Shown in pieces: positions 55,401-63,837 of a DNA stretch of 64,000 nucleotides (within the stretch, counting starts at the first letter, position 1; each line of letters begins with the position of its first letter). A program made the position numbers and the translations under genes. The stretch spans positions 806,001 through 870,000 of the forward strand of contig NZ_SMSK01000001.1 of the NCBI RefSeq assembly GCF_004354985.1, written 5' to 3'. The notes beneath the pieces are model-generated. The model saw nothing but the letters and a program-made list of their open reading frames with translations, made no database searches and was not told the DNA's origin. Source of the DNA: Segetibacter sp. 3557_3. GTDB lineage: Bacteria; Bacteroidota; Bacteroidia; Chitinophagales; Chitinophagaceae.

Positions 55401-55531
55401 ATTTTGGCGGTGGCCAGCAACAGCAACAGCAACAGCGTGGTAACTGGCAGCCAGGCATGCGGCCCGGTGGTTTTGGTGGTCCCGGTGGTTCCGGCGGTCC
55501 CGGTGGAATGATTATAAGAGGTAACCAATAA
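52487..55531 (+). CDS. Outer-membrane beta-barrel protein with carboxypeptidase-regulatory domain and Gly-rich insert
   Basis: A 1014-residue TonB-receptor-like protein. After a signal peptide (about 1-21) comes a regulatory-like beta-sandwich (about 26-115), a plug-like region (about 120-250; AEDLLKKMPGLEVEKDGSIK, RIMVDGKRFFGDDP) and a large barrel (about 350-985; OMP_b-brl_3 type). Residues about 297-345 are a Gly-rich insert with (GGGGF)n repeats, and the C-terminus is Gln- then Gly/Pro-rich. There is no SusD partner, so this is the stand-alone 'outer membrane beta-barrel' branch rather than a SusC. A terminator follows. Confidence 0.87.
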   Translation: MSKNLTLLLFVVAFYPLQLIAQERASGTIKGKLSDTTSRQNLKDATISLLDVKDSTLVQYALSKADGTFTLENVPFGSHLLLASFQGYRDKYSNVSLSTDKPELNLGTILLETAPAELAGVTVKASPMVIKGDTSEFNANMFKTKPNSTAEDLLKKMPGLEVEKDGSIKAQGQSVTRIMVDGKRFFGDDPTLATRNLPTDMIDKIQIVDAQSDQSAFSGFDDGNRQMTINIVTKKDRRKGVFGKVTVGGGNDLKLEGDYRYAANTNISFMNGNRQISFIGQANNNNNQNFSAQDIFGGGGGAGGGQRGGGGGQRGGGGAGGFGGGGFGGGGFGGGGFGGGFNTGPTGITKTLAGGLNYSDVWSPKTSVNGSYFYNSQNRVQNTDRFRETYVTGDSSRFTTSNSLTDNKNFNNRFNFEIEHKFDTMNSILIRPYFTAQQTDNFSESRSSTIRGKASPVNDVRTTNITESKGYNFNNNILYRHRFAKRGRSISFNLTQALNKNESDRSTLSYNNSSQGGVIRRDTINQIANTDRNGTTYGGTIAYTEPIGKKGMVELNYNYNNSRNTSDQNTMQFNRLTGKYDLNNIQLSNNFENTNISNRFSVNYRRQISEVFNYTMGLGVQKSDLTSNNLTKKTYIEQSFYNFTPTFMLQYRKGRAMNVRLNYRGNTQQPNVTQLQDVIDNSNPLYITTGNPQLKQSFSHNINLMLTKFDPLTFKNIVVSINGSMTANSIGNQLFQNNDSITVLLDNGISLIPNAQFVRPINRNGGYNMSGFFNYGFPLKNPKSNINLTTNVNYVRSVNTITSVNRFNNRLGGASDPSYTNNYILGQTVRFTMNVKERLDLNFTSRSTFNIAQYSEQLKGAITTTTNSYFTEVASIEPTYSTKNGFILATDVDYNLSRGQAEGYNQSFAMWNASIAQQLFKKKQGEIRFTIYDLLNQNRSITRDIQQNYIEDTRTDVLRRYFMLTFTYNIRNFGGGQQQQQQQRGNWQPGMRPGGFGGPGGSGGPGGMIIRGNQ
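53375..53515. repeat. Gly-coding minisatellite inside the barrel gene
   Basis: A 15-base unit GGTGGAGGTTTTGGC (with GGCGGCGGTTTTGGC variants) repeats in frame about three to four times after a GGCGGTGGCGGAGG-type stretch, encoding the (GGGGF)n insert. Confidence 0.75.
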
Positions 55532-55549
55532 GCAATTAGCAAACATTTA

Positions 55550-55577
55550 AAAGCCCTGGCAATGCCAGGGCTTTTTT
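55550..55577 (+). terminator. Terminator of the barrel gene
   Basis: AAAGCCCTGGC pairs perfectly with GCCAGGGCTTT around AAT, followed by a T-run. Confidence 0.9.
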
Positions 55578-56228
55578 TATACAATCACACCCGGTATACC
55601 ACCGGCGCGCGCAATAACATTAGAACTGGTTTAGATGGGAAAGTGGCAGACTGTAGCATTATTCCTACCTGGCGGAGCTCCGTAACACGCACGTTATTGG
55701 TAAACCCACCGTCAATCGGGAAATAACGGTACACAACTTCTGGAAATAAGAATACACGACTTTAAACAAGCGTAGACAGGTTCTGGTAACAAGGAAGAAG
55801 CAGTTGGGATATCGAGGTATTTGGTATTAATGTATCTGGTTAAGGGTTCGGGTCTAGCAGGAATGGGTATTAGGGGCAACTCACTGGCAGGTACATATGC
55901 TGGTTTACTTATCAACTCTTCAAGCAAGGAAATGATCAACTAACTGAAGAAATTCGCAAACCGAACTGTTGCTGTAAATACAATAGTACAAGAGTGCGAC
56001 GCCCCCGTCCGAATGGCTTCAGCCGGGCGGACGTCCGACTGGCGCATCCGGGCGGGCAACAAAAGCTACATCAGGGCGGGATTGCCGGGTACATAAAAAT
56101 AACAACGGACCATCTAAGATTACAGAAGCTCCGGAGTGCTGAAATGCAGGCTTACTGGTGAAATGACAAGACGAGAAGATAGATATTCTAATTTTTTGAG
56201 ATACTCCAACAAAAGTTTTCCCACCACC
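55578..56228. other. Gap after the barrel gene
   Basis: About 650 bases. It contains the inverted repeat-core copy at 55982-56095. Before that, open frames on both strands around 55712-55939 overlap each other and cannot be told from chance. Confidence 0.45.
55982..56095. repeat. Divergent long copy of the MITE core, inverted
   Basis: GTACAAGAGTGCGACGC (55986-56002) is the exact reverse complement of the MITE core GCGTCGCACTCTTGTAC. Like the copy at 51878 it carries a GC-rich insert containing, on the opposite strand, AGCCATTCGGACGGG. MITE termini are absent. Confidence 0.55.
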
Positions 56229-56954
56229 TTAATTCGGTTTTATCAAATTTTTACTTGTTTGAAGAAAAACAATCAATTTCTGTAAGTCCTGCTCTTTATT
56301 GAAATCTATTTCATTTTCTTTTAAGTAGTTACTCACCCCGCTATCCGATTTACCATACATCTTTAACAGGTTCTTTTTATTAAAGGCTAAAAAGTTGTTC
56401 GACCGGTCTCCTATGAAGTACCTATTTTCTTTTGTGAATATCCGATTGTAGTTCGCAGGTATTCTATGTAACATCCCGCTATTCTTATCGAGTGAAGGAG
56501 TGTTTTGGGTAGATCCCGCGGAAGTTGTTTGTCCGTAACTGCTCTCTTGTTCCTTTCCTATTTCTTTCATTTTTTGTTGAACGGCGAATAATAATGATGT
56601 ATTACCGCCCACTCTCCTTACGTACCCCTCCCTGAAATAATAGAATGTATCCGTAGTTGTTGAAATGAAACGAATGGTTGCTTCATTGTCTATACCCAGG
56701 GTGTCACCTTTGGGGTTTATAAATTTAATTTCATCGTCAAACAGGTGATAATTCAACTTTGCGGTTACGAGCGTTCCGTCTTTAAAATGGACACTTCCAT
56801 TTTGGAATGCAGGATACAGGTAAATTTCGTTAAAAGGAACAGCCTCGTTCAGGCTGCTTCCTGCATTAACAGTAATCGTTTTTGCCTTCTGAGCGGAGGA
56901 AGCAAAGGAACTGGCAAAGGAGATTATCATTAAGGCAATTACTGAGATCTTCAT
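56229..56954 (-). CDS. Secreted hypothetical protein (241 aa)
   Basis: Signal peptide MKISVIALMIISFASSFASS, then a beta-rich N-terminal half (NEIYLYPAFQNGSVHFKDGT, ATIRFISTTTDTFYYF) and a Ser/Thr/Gln linker (SSYGQTTSAGSTQNTPS). The C-terminal helical part (KKNLLKMYGKSDSGVSNYLK) ends LIKPN. I do not recognise a named family. The pattern suits a periplasmic protein. It is divergent from the SusC locus. Confidence 0.65.
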   Translation of the reverse strand: MKISVIALMIISFASSFASSAQKAKTITVNAGSSLNEAVPFNEIYLYPAFQNGSVHFKDGTLVTAKLNYHLFDDEIKFINPKGDTLGIDNEATIRFISTTTDTFYYFREGYVRRVGGNTSLLFAVQQKMKEIGKEQESSYGQTTSAGSTQNTPSLDKNSGMLHRIPANYNRIFTKENRYFIGDRSNNFLAFNKKNLLKMYGKSDSGVSNYLKENEIDFNKEQDLQKLIVFLQTSKNLIKPN

Positions 56955-57440
56955 TTAATGTTGATGCGTTAAAGGGTGATAGGTGCCTGTTGTCTTGTGA
57001 CTTACCCCAATGATAACCGACTATGAACATTAAGAAGTTACGCTGACTGGTATGGCTAACCGAAAGCAGGCTACCCTTTTCGTGTTTAGGTTAACGGCCA
57101 TCCTACCATCTACAGGTGAATCAGCCAAAGCTCATGTCCATAGGCGACTGAGTAACAATGTACTAAAAAAATTTCAACAGAATGATCAGGTGTGGAAATT
57201 ACGCTTATATTTGAGATTGTAAAACGATTGTTAAATTTCTTTGATTTCGGCAGCATTAACAAATGTTTTGCTGTCTACATTACAACTCAACTCTTGCTAT
57301 ATGTACTTGCCTTGCCTGTTATTCCTTTCACGAGGGTCTCCTCTCCCGTTATTTAGAAGTTTTTACCAACTTTCTCCTCCATTACAATCGCTACAACCTG
57401 GTTGCCTTTGCTTCAGCTAAATTCCTAAACAACATTAATC
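56955..57440. other. Intergenic region upstream of susC
   Basis: About 490 bases with no credible gene. It holds a -7-like site at 57206-57213, which would give a leader of about 220 bases, long but not unusual for a SusC transcript. No riboswitch or small RNA could be recognised. Confidence 0.4.
57206..57213 (+). promoter_or_regulatory. Putative -7 element (TATATTTG) upstream of susC
   Basis: An exact match to TAnnTTTG, 228 bases before the susC start. No good TTG -33 box lies at the expected spacing. Confidence 0.35.
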
Positions 57441-60400
57441 ATGACCACTTGTTTACAACAGCGGACAGACTTACCATGTAAAGTTGACACTTTGCCTTAC
57501 CTCAAAAAACCAATAATTTTCTTTGTTCTCTTACTTGCATTTTTTTCAACCAACCTGCTGGCTCAAAATACGACCACAATAAGGGGTAGAGTTACCTCGG
57601 GAGATACTGCATTAACAGGTGTCACTGTGCAGGTAGAAGGCACAACCAGGGCAATCCTGACCAACGATGACGGAAGGTATTCCATCAATGCCCCAGCCAA
57701 CGGTGCACTGGTGTTTTCTTACGTGGGATTTATCGCTCAAACGATTAGAATTGAAGGTCGTTCTTCAATCGATGTAAAAATGATCTCTTCAGGACAGCAG
57801 CTAAACGATGTCGTAGTCGTTGGTTATGGAACACAACGAAGAGCGACGATATCGGGTGCAGTAAGCAGCATTAACTCTGAAACCCTGCTGGAAACTCCGG
57901 CAGTAACTACATCAGGAGCACTTGTAGGTAAAGTACAGGGTATCACGGCACGTGCACCAGACTCAAGACCGGGAGCTGGCGTTAACATACAGATACGTAA
58001 TATGGGAACTCCCTTATTTGTTATCGATGGGGTTCCTGCCGATGCGGGCCAGTTTAACCAACTTGGTATTGCCGATGTGGAAAATATATCGATACTAAAA
58101 GATGCTTCTGCCGCAATCTACGGGTTACAGGCAGCGAATGGTGTCGTATTGGTTACTACAAAAAGAGGAAAATCCGGAAAAGCACAAATTAATCTTTCGG
58201 GCTACCAGGGTTACCAGAATTTTACCAGGTCTCCAACTCCACCCGATGCGGCTACTTACTTACGTGGACTGGCAACCTCGAATCAAAACCTTCGACTTCA
58301 AAATCCTGCAAACTTAACAGCTGAAGAAATAGCCAAATGGGAGGCAGGTACCGAAAAAGGGTACCAAAGTTATGATTACCATAAACATATGTTTCGTCCG
58401 AACGTTCCTCAAACCTATCTTAATGCAAGTGCTTCGGGCGGCGGACAAAACAGTAGGTACTATCTGTCTGTCAGTCACATAGACCAGCAAGCGCTGATAA
58501 AAGACTTCAACTTTAACCGGACAAATATCCAGGCAAACATTGAAGCAGGATTGGCGAAAGGATTAAAGGTAAGCACACAAATAAGCGGCCGGTATGAGAA
58601 ACGGCGGCAGGCAGGCGTGCCGGGCCTTGATGATTATTTTAATCCATTCCTCACCGTTTTTTCAATGTGGCCAACTGAAAGACCCTATGCAAATGACAAT
58701 CCGGCTTATGTAAACGGAGCCGTACACAGTGTTAATGTTAATCCTGCCACTTACAATATGGACGTTACCGGTTATACCCGCGACGACTGGAGGGCAATGA
58801 AGTCAATCTTCAGCGTTGAATATGCGTTGCCGTTTGGACTATCCGCAAAAGCTACATACCAGTATAACTACACCATTAATGTTGTAGATGAGTTTGAATA
58901 CAGGTATCCTGCGTATGTTTATGACCCTCCCACTGCTACTACTCCTGAAAATTACAGAACTGTGCAGGGTAATGATAATCCCTGGAGGCGTAAAATCAGG
59001 CAAAACATAGAAAACGATTTCTCTCAACTTCAATTAAATTATAATACTAAAATCGGGGAACATTCAATTGGTGTTACCGCTGCTTACGAGAGGCAGCAAA
59101 ACAAAGCAGAGAATACCGAGGCACGCGGTCTGCCTCAAAACAATACGGTTGAGTTGATGTATTTCGCTGACATGAACGTATATAATAATGGTTTCAACGA
59201 AATCGCAAGGGCAGGCTATGTTGGCAGGGTTAATTATAACTATAAACAAAAGTACATTGTTGAAGCATTAGGGCGGTACGATGGATCGTACTTATATGCA
59301 AAGGGTCAGCGGTACGGGCTCTTTCCCGGAGCTTCAGTTGCCTGGAGAATAACAGAAGAAAACTTTTTCAGAAATAGCGGTGTAAGCAGGAGCTTTAATG
59401 AGTTAAAATTTAGAGCTTCTTATGGCCAAACAGGAGCTGAAATTGGAGCAAACCCTTTTGCCTTTTTACAGGGATACAATTTTGCGCAAGGTAATGCTGT
59501 TTTTAATGGCGTACTTACAACTGGTGTTGCTCCAACAGGATTGCCCAATACCCTTTTAACCTGGGTAACAAATACCAACAAAAATATTGGTTTAGACTGG
59601 GCAATTCTCAGGAATAAATTATCAGGACAAGTTGATGTTTTTGAACGTAAACGTACGGGTCTTCCCGGTCCAAGAACTGATATATTGCTTCCGCAGGAAG
59701 TTGGTTATGTCCTTCCCAACCAAAACCTTGATGCTGCTGATGCCATCCGTGGTGTGGAAGGTATAATAACTTATGCTAATACTACCAGGGGAGGTTTTCA
59801 GTATACTGTAAGCGCAAACGCCACAGTTGCAAGAGGCCGGAGTTTATACGCCTACAGACCAAGATTTGAAAACTCATGGCATGAATACCGTACTTCAACA
59901 GAAGACAGGTGGCAGAATGTAAACTTCGGTTACATTGTATCGGGGCGCTTTCAGTCCCAGGAAGACATCGATAATCATCCTATCAACAATGACGGACAGG
60001 GAAATCGTACCCAGCTTCCCGGCGACCTGATATATGAGGATGTGAATGGAGATAAAATTATAAACGGACTTGATGAGCGGCCTATCGGTTATGCCCAGGG
60101 TGCTCAGCCCTATATGAGTTTTGGTATTAACTCCAACTACTCCTATAAAGGGATCTCCTTTCAGCTCGATTTTTCAGGAGCTACCATGCAAACTTTCGCA
60201 CGTTCAGTTGAGTTGCAAATTCCTTTTCAGAATAATGGAGCTGGTGTAGGATATCTTATCAGCGATGCCTGGCAACGTGCCGATCCGTTCGATCCAAATA
60301 GTCCCTGGAGACCTGGCACATACCCCGCTGTTCGGAAAGATCAGCCCAACCATAACAACTATTCACGTCCAAATAATTTCTGGAGAAGAAACGTAAGTTA

Positions 60401-60617
60401 TGTACGGTTAAGAAATATTGAGGTGGCATACGATTTTCCAAAAGCGTGGCTTGGTAAAGCCAATATCAGTGGGCTTCGTGTCTATGTTCACGGTACTAAT
60501 ATCTTCTCCATAGATAATACAAAAGAGTTTCAAACTGATCCGGAAATATCCTCCGAGGGTGGATTGGTGTACCCGCAACAAAAGCTATTTACTTTTGGTT
60601 TTAATTTAAATCTTTAA
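57441..60617 (+). CDS. SusC/RagA-family TonB-linked outer-membrane protein
   Basis: ATG 57441 gives 1058 residues with a long signal region (hydrophobic stretch about 24-41, ending LLAQN). A carboxypeptidase-regulatory-like domain follows (about 46-120; IRGRVTSGDTALTGVTVQVE), then the linker LNDVVVVGYGTQRRATISGA diagnostic of SusC. The plug is at about 125-245 (FVIDGVPADAG, VENISILKDASAAIYGLQAA) and the barrel runs to YPQQKLFTFGFNLNL with a C-terminal hydrophobic strand. It forms the TonB-driven pore of a SusCD glycan (or peptide) importer with the SusD gene that follows after ten bases. Confidence 0.95.
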   Translation: MTTCLQQRTDLPCKVDTLPYLKKPIIFFVLLLAFFSTNLLAQNTTTIRGRVTSGDTALTGVTVQVEGTTRAILTNDDGRYSINAPANGALVFSYVGFIAQTIRIEGRSSIDVKMISSGQQLNDVVVVGYGTQRRATISGAVSSINSETLLETPAVTTSGALVGKVQGITARAPDSRPGAGVNIQIRNMGTPLFVIDGVPADAGQFNQLGIADVENISILKDASAAIYGLQAANGVVLVTTKRGKSGKAQINLSGYQGYQNFTRSPTPPDAATYLRGLATSNQNLRLQNPANLTAEEIAKWEAGTEKGYQSYDYHKHMFRPNVPQTYLNASASGGGQNSRYYLSVSHIDQQALIKDFNFNRTNIQANIEAGLAKGLKVSTQISGRYEKRRQAGVPGLDDYFNPFLTVFSMWPTERPYANDNPAYVNGAVHSVNVNPATYNMDVTGYTRDDWRAMKSIFSVEYALPFGLSAKATYQYNYTINVVDEFEYRYPAYVYDPPTATTPENYRTVQGNDNPWRRKIRQNIENDFSQLQLNYNTKIGEHSIGVTAAYERQQNKAENTEARGLPQNNTVELMYFADMNVYNNGFNEIARAGYVGRVNYNYKQKYIVEALGRYDGSYLYAKGQRYGLFPGASVAWRITEENFFRNSGVSRSFNELKFRASYGQTGAEIGANPFAFLQGYNFAQGNAVFNGVLTTGVAPTGLPNTLLTWVTNTNKNIGLDWAILRNKLSGQVDVFERKRTGLPGPRTDILLPQEVGYVLPNQNLDAADAIRGVEGIITYANTTRGGFQYTVSANATVARGRSLYAYRPRFENSWHEYRTSTEDRWQNVNFGYIVSGRFQSQEDIDNHPINNDGQGNRTQLPGDLIYEDVNGDKIINGLDERPIGYAQGAQPYMSFGINSNYSYKGISFQLDFSGATMQTFARSVELQIPFQNNGAGVGYLISDAWQRADPFDPNSPWRPGTYPAVRKDQPNHNNYSRPNNFWRRNVSYVRLRNIEVAYDFPKAWLGKANISGLRVYVHGTNIFSIDNTKEFQTDPEISSEGGLVYPQQKLFTFGFNLNL

Positions 60618-60627
60618 CGATAACAAT

Positions 60628-62496
60628 ATGAAAAGTTTATTAAAATATACCATTTGTTGTCTTGTTATCCTTTCTGGTTCCTGTAAAAAGAAGGATTTTC
60701 TGGAAAGACAATCACAGACGCTTTTGGCACCTGAGCAGGTATTTAATGATCCTTTATTAATTACAGGAGTTCTTGCTAACTATTACAACAGGTTACCGGC
60801 TGATGCTTCCTTAACAACCAACTGGCAGCGGCACGCAACTTACGACGATGCCATTTGGGGCGGGGGCGGTAATGCCGGTGATGAAATAAGAAACTCTTTT
60901 ACTTCGTACGCTACTGATACCTGGAGAAGTTGGAATTACGGGTTTATCAGGGACATTAACCTGGCCTTAGAGAATATGGAGTCTGCTGGTACCAAACTGA
61001 CAACACCGCAAAAATCACAGTTTAATGCAGAGTTCCGGTTCTTAAGAGCTTTTACCTATTTTGATATGGTGAAAAGAATGGGAGGAGTACCTATAGTAAC
61101 AACTACGCTTACCACCGACAAAGGAGATTACGAAACGTTACGCCGACCAAGAGATACAGAAGCTGCGGTGTACGATTTTATTGCTGCTGAATGCGATGCG
61201 ATAAAAGATAACATAGGAAACGGAACAAGTCAAACACGAGCAAATAAGTTTGCTGTTCTTGCCCTTAAATCCAGGGCTATGTTGTACGCGGGTTCGATTG
61301 CCAGGTATAATAGCCTACTTGCTGCTCCTATCACCCTTCCAGGGGGAGTAGTGGGTATTCCAAGTGAAAAAGCAAGTGACTATTACCAAAAAGCTTTGGA
61401 CGCTTCTAAAGAGATTATTAACAGCGGAACTTATACATTATATAATAAAAACCCCAATCCGGGCGATAACTTCTTTGAAGCAATCACTAAAAAAGGGCTG
61501 GCGAATACGGAGGTAATTTTAGCCCAGGATTTTTTACAGGCAAAGGGAAGGAACCATACATTTAGTTATGACAATATTGCGCGTGGCATTCGTGAGGATA
61601 ACCTTGGTTCCTCTGCAATCTCACCTACTTTAAACCTCGTTGAAAGCTTCGAATATTTAGATGGTACACCTGGCGTATTGAGAAACAGAACGGCAGATAA
61701 CAGCGACTATATCTATTACGATAAACTCGACGACATCTTCGCTAACAAAGATGGCCGGTTGCATGGAACAGTAATGTTGCCCGGTACTACTTTTAAAGGA
61801 GCCCGAGTGAGCTTGCAAGCAGGGTTGAAGATATGGAACCCCGCTACCAATACTTATACGACCAGCGAAAATTCAGCTCAGGGTGTTGAAACTTTTTACA
61901 CTGACGGAAAACTATGGACAGGGTCATCAGGCCCTGTGCGTTCAGGATTAGATATTTCTAATACGGGCTTCAATCTAAAAAAGTTCATTGACCCACTGCC
62001 GGGATCTTCTAATCGCGGACAACAAAGTGATATTTGGTGGATCAGATTTCGTTTAGGCGAAGTTCTACTTAATGCAGGTGAAGCTGCGTTTGAATTAGGC
62101 CGAACTGGAGAAGCGTTAGGCTACATTAATAAGGTAAGGGAAAGAGCTGGTTTCACCACTGGTCTGACTACCTTAACTATTGATAGAATTCGTAATGAAC
62201 GTAGGGTGGAACTAGCTTTCGAAGACCACCGCGTTTGGGATTTGATAAGATGGAGAATTGCGCATATTCTCTGGAATGGTAACACAGCAAACCCAGATGC
62301 AAATCTTTTCGCCTTATATCCTTATCGCGTTATCCGTCCTGGCGATCCCGCACGCCATGATAAATATGTTTTCGATAAAATAGTAGCTCCAAGATTTAGA
62401 GCAGCACGTTTTTTCCAGATTAATAATTACTATTCTTCGATAGCGCAAGGCGTTATAGATGCTAATCCCTTAATTATTCGTAACCCAGGACATTAA
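60628..62496 (+). CDS. SusD/RagB-family nutrient-binding outer-membrane lipoprotein
   Basis: A 622-residue lipoprotein with lipobox SGSC near residue 19. The TPR-rich SusD fold is recognisable by RAFTYFDMVKRMGGVPIVTT, the VLALKSRAMLYAGSIARYNS helix pair and the C-terminal signature INKVRERAGF...RNERRVELAFEDHRVWDLIRW. It forms the hinged lid that captures ligand over SusC. The ligand is unknown, but a GH2 remnant downstream points to a carbohydrate. It is separated by five bases from the DUF3823 gene. Confidence 0.95.
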   Translation: MKSLLKYTICCLVILSGSCKKKDFLERQSQTLLAPEQVFNDPLLITGVLANYYNRLPADASLTTNWQRHATYDDAIWGGGGNAGDEIRNSFTSYATDTWRSWNYGFIRDINLALENMESAGTKLTTPQKSQFNAEFRFLRAFTYFDMVKRMGGVPIVTTTLTTDKGDYETLRRPRDTEAAVYDFIAAECDAIKDNIGNGTSQTRANKFAVLALKSRAMLYAGSIARYNSLLAAPITLPGGVVGIPSEKASDYYQKALDASKEIINSGTYTLYNKNPNPGDNFFEAITKKGLANTEVILAQDFLQAKGRNHTFSYDNIARGIREDNLGSSAISPTLNLVESFEYLDGTPGVLRNRTADNSDYIYYDKLDDIFANKDGRLHGTVMLPGTTFKGARVSLQAGLKIWNPATNTYTTSENSAQGVETFYTDGKLWTGSSGPVRSGLDISNTGFNLKKFIDPLPGSSNRGQQSDIWWIRFRLGEVLLNAGEAAFELGRTGEALGYINKVRERAGFTTGLTTLTIDRIRNERRVELAFEDHRVWDLIRWRIAHILWNGNTANPDANLFALYPYRVIRPGDPARHDKYVFDKIVAPRFRAARFFQINNYYSSIAQGVIDANPLIIRNPGH

Positions 62497-62501
62497 AATA
62501 T

Positions 62502-63242
62502 ATGAAAAAGAAATTTGTATACTTAACTGCAAGTGTAGTACTCACGTTCTTGTTTCTTGGGTGCAAAAAAGACAACTTCAAGGCACCTGAGTCAACTATA
62601 ACCGGAAGGATCGTTTACCAGGGTCAGCCGATTGGTGTTCGTTCGAATGGTGTTCAACTTGAACTATGGCAGTATGGCTACCAGCTGTTCAACAAAGTGC
62701 CGGTTTATATTGCACAGGACGGAACATTTTCCATCAAAATATTCGATGGAAGTTACAAGCTAACCAGGCTTCGGACTAATGGGCCCTGGCAGGACCAAAC
62801 GGATAGTATCGATATACAATTAAACGGTTCTGCAAACATTGATGTGCCGGTAACTCCATACTATACTGTTGGCGACGATACCTATGCCTTTAATAAAGCA
62901 GATTCGACTATTTCCGGCACCTTCAAAATCAACCAGGTGCTCACAACCCGGGCAATCGAAAGGATCTCATTTCACGTTTCTACAACCAACATCGTTGATC
63001 TGACAAATCAAATTGCTTTTGCTTCGATAGATGTTGCTCCTCCCGCGAATGCCTTAACAGCACCTGTCACCTTAAACCTCGATATCCGGCCAAGAATGTA
63101 TACCGCTCCAAACCAGGCACAAGCAAAATTATTGTTGGAAGATATACTTAGAAAAAAGTATGCTTTTGTGCGTTTTGGCGTGAAACCGGTTGGTGTAGCC
63201 GAAAGGATTTATACCACTGTGAAGCGGATTGAGTTGCCTTAA
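62502..63242 (+). CDS. DUF3823 lipoprotein
   Basis: A 246-residue lipoprotein (lipobox LFLGC, Cys near residue 21). The N-terminal beta-sandwich (about 30-115; STITGRIVYQGQPIGVRSNG) is carboxypeptidase-regulatory-like, followed by a second beta domain (about 118-245; TFKINQVLTTRAIERISFHV). DUF3823 proteins sit next to SusCD pairs and are thought to be surface glycan-binding accessories, in the position of SusE/SusF. It completes a three-gene operon that ends in a strong terminator. Confidence 0.9.
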   Translation: MKKKFVYLTASVVLTFLFLGCKKDNFKAPESTITGRIVYQGQPIGVRSNGVQLELWQYGYQLFNKVPVYIAQDGTFSIKIFDGSYKLTRLRTNGPWQDQTDSIDIQLNGSANIDVPVTPYYTVGDDTYAFNKADSTISGTFKINQVLTTRAIERISFHVSTTNIVDLTNQIAFASIDVAPPANALTAPVTLNLDIRPRMYTAPNQAQAKLLLEDILRKKYAFVRFGVKPVGVAERIYTTVKRIELP

Positions 63243-63266
63243 CTGGTACATATAACAAGAATCGGA

Positions 63267-63318
63267 ACAGCTATAATTACACTGCAAGCACGATGGTGTA
63301 ATCATAGCTGTTTTTTTA
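63267..63318 (+). terminator. Terminator of the SusCD-DUF3823 operon
   Basis: A long stem, ACAGCTAT-AATTACAC with GTGTAAT-ATAGCTGT (one bulge), around a 13-base loop and followed by TTTTTTT. It lies 25 bases after the last stop. Confidence 0.9.
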
Positions 63319-63421
63319 TTCTCCTGGTCAAGTTTTTAATGTAATTGCTATTGGTGATTAAACTTCCGTATTTCTTATCAGCTCAAAACTTTAAGCGCGG
63401 AGATGCTGTAAGCTTATCAGC

Positions 63422-63700
63422 ATGGATGGACAAAACCAGGTTCCAAAGCAAACAACTAAAGGTGATGCGCCAGTAACCCTTGCGATCAGTAATTAAAAGT
63501 TATGGTCACCGGAAAATCCTTTTCTGTCTGAGCTTAAAGTAGCAGTTCTGGGCAATGGTAAAGTGGTTATGGAGGTCTCCAGTTACTTGGGGACGGGCAA
63601 AATTTACATGCAACCAGATGCAAATCGTAGCCACTACAAAGTTTATACGAAGCTAGTTAGGAGGTTAATTGAGAGAAAGAGAACATTGCCCAGAAAATAA
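63422..63700 (+). pseudogene. Glycoside hydrolase family 2 remnant with in-frame TAA
   Basis: A plus-strand frame from about ATG 63422 reads GDAPVTLAISN, a TAA (63494-63496), then KLWSPENPFLSELKV and VVMEVSSYLGTGKI before running to an unrelated end at 63700. The W-S-P-E-N-P-F-L and E-V-S-S-Y patterns belong to the junction of the first beta-sandwich and the immunoglobulin-like domain of GH2 enzymes (beta-galactosidase, beta-mannosidase or beta-glucuronidase type). Catalytic domains are missing, and both ends fade out of homology. It is a dead fragment of the locus's enzyme. Confidence 0.65.
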
Positions 63701-63837
63701 CGGCCTCGGAACACTTACAAAGCTGACTGAGGGCGTAAAAACGTCTTCTATAAGGGAGTCAGGTTTATTTGAATGTGTTGAGTTGATCAGCCCTTAAGTC
63801 TTTGCTCGGTTTTGAAAAGCCCTGACCATTGGTCGAT

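Noticed and set aside
55712-55939. 75-codon minus-strand frame in the gap after the barrel gene
   Set aside because: Pro-rich antisense of an equally open Gly-rich plus-strand stretch; neither has a credible start context or family.
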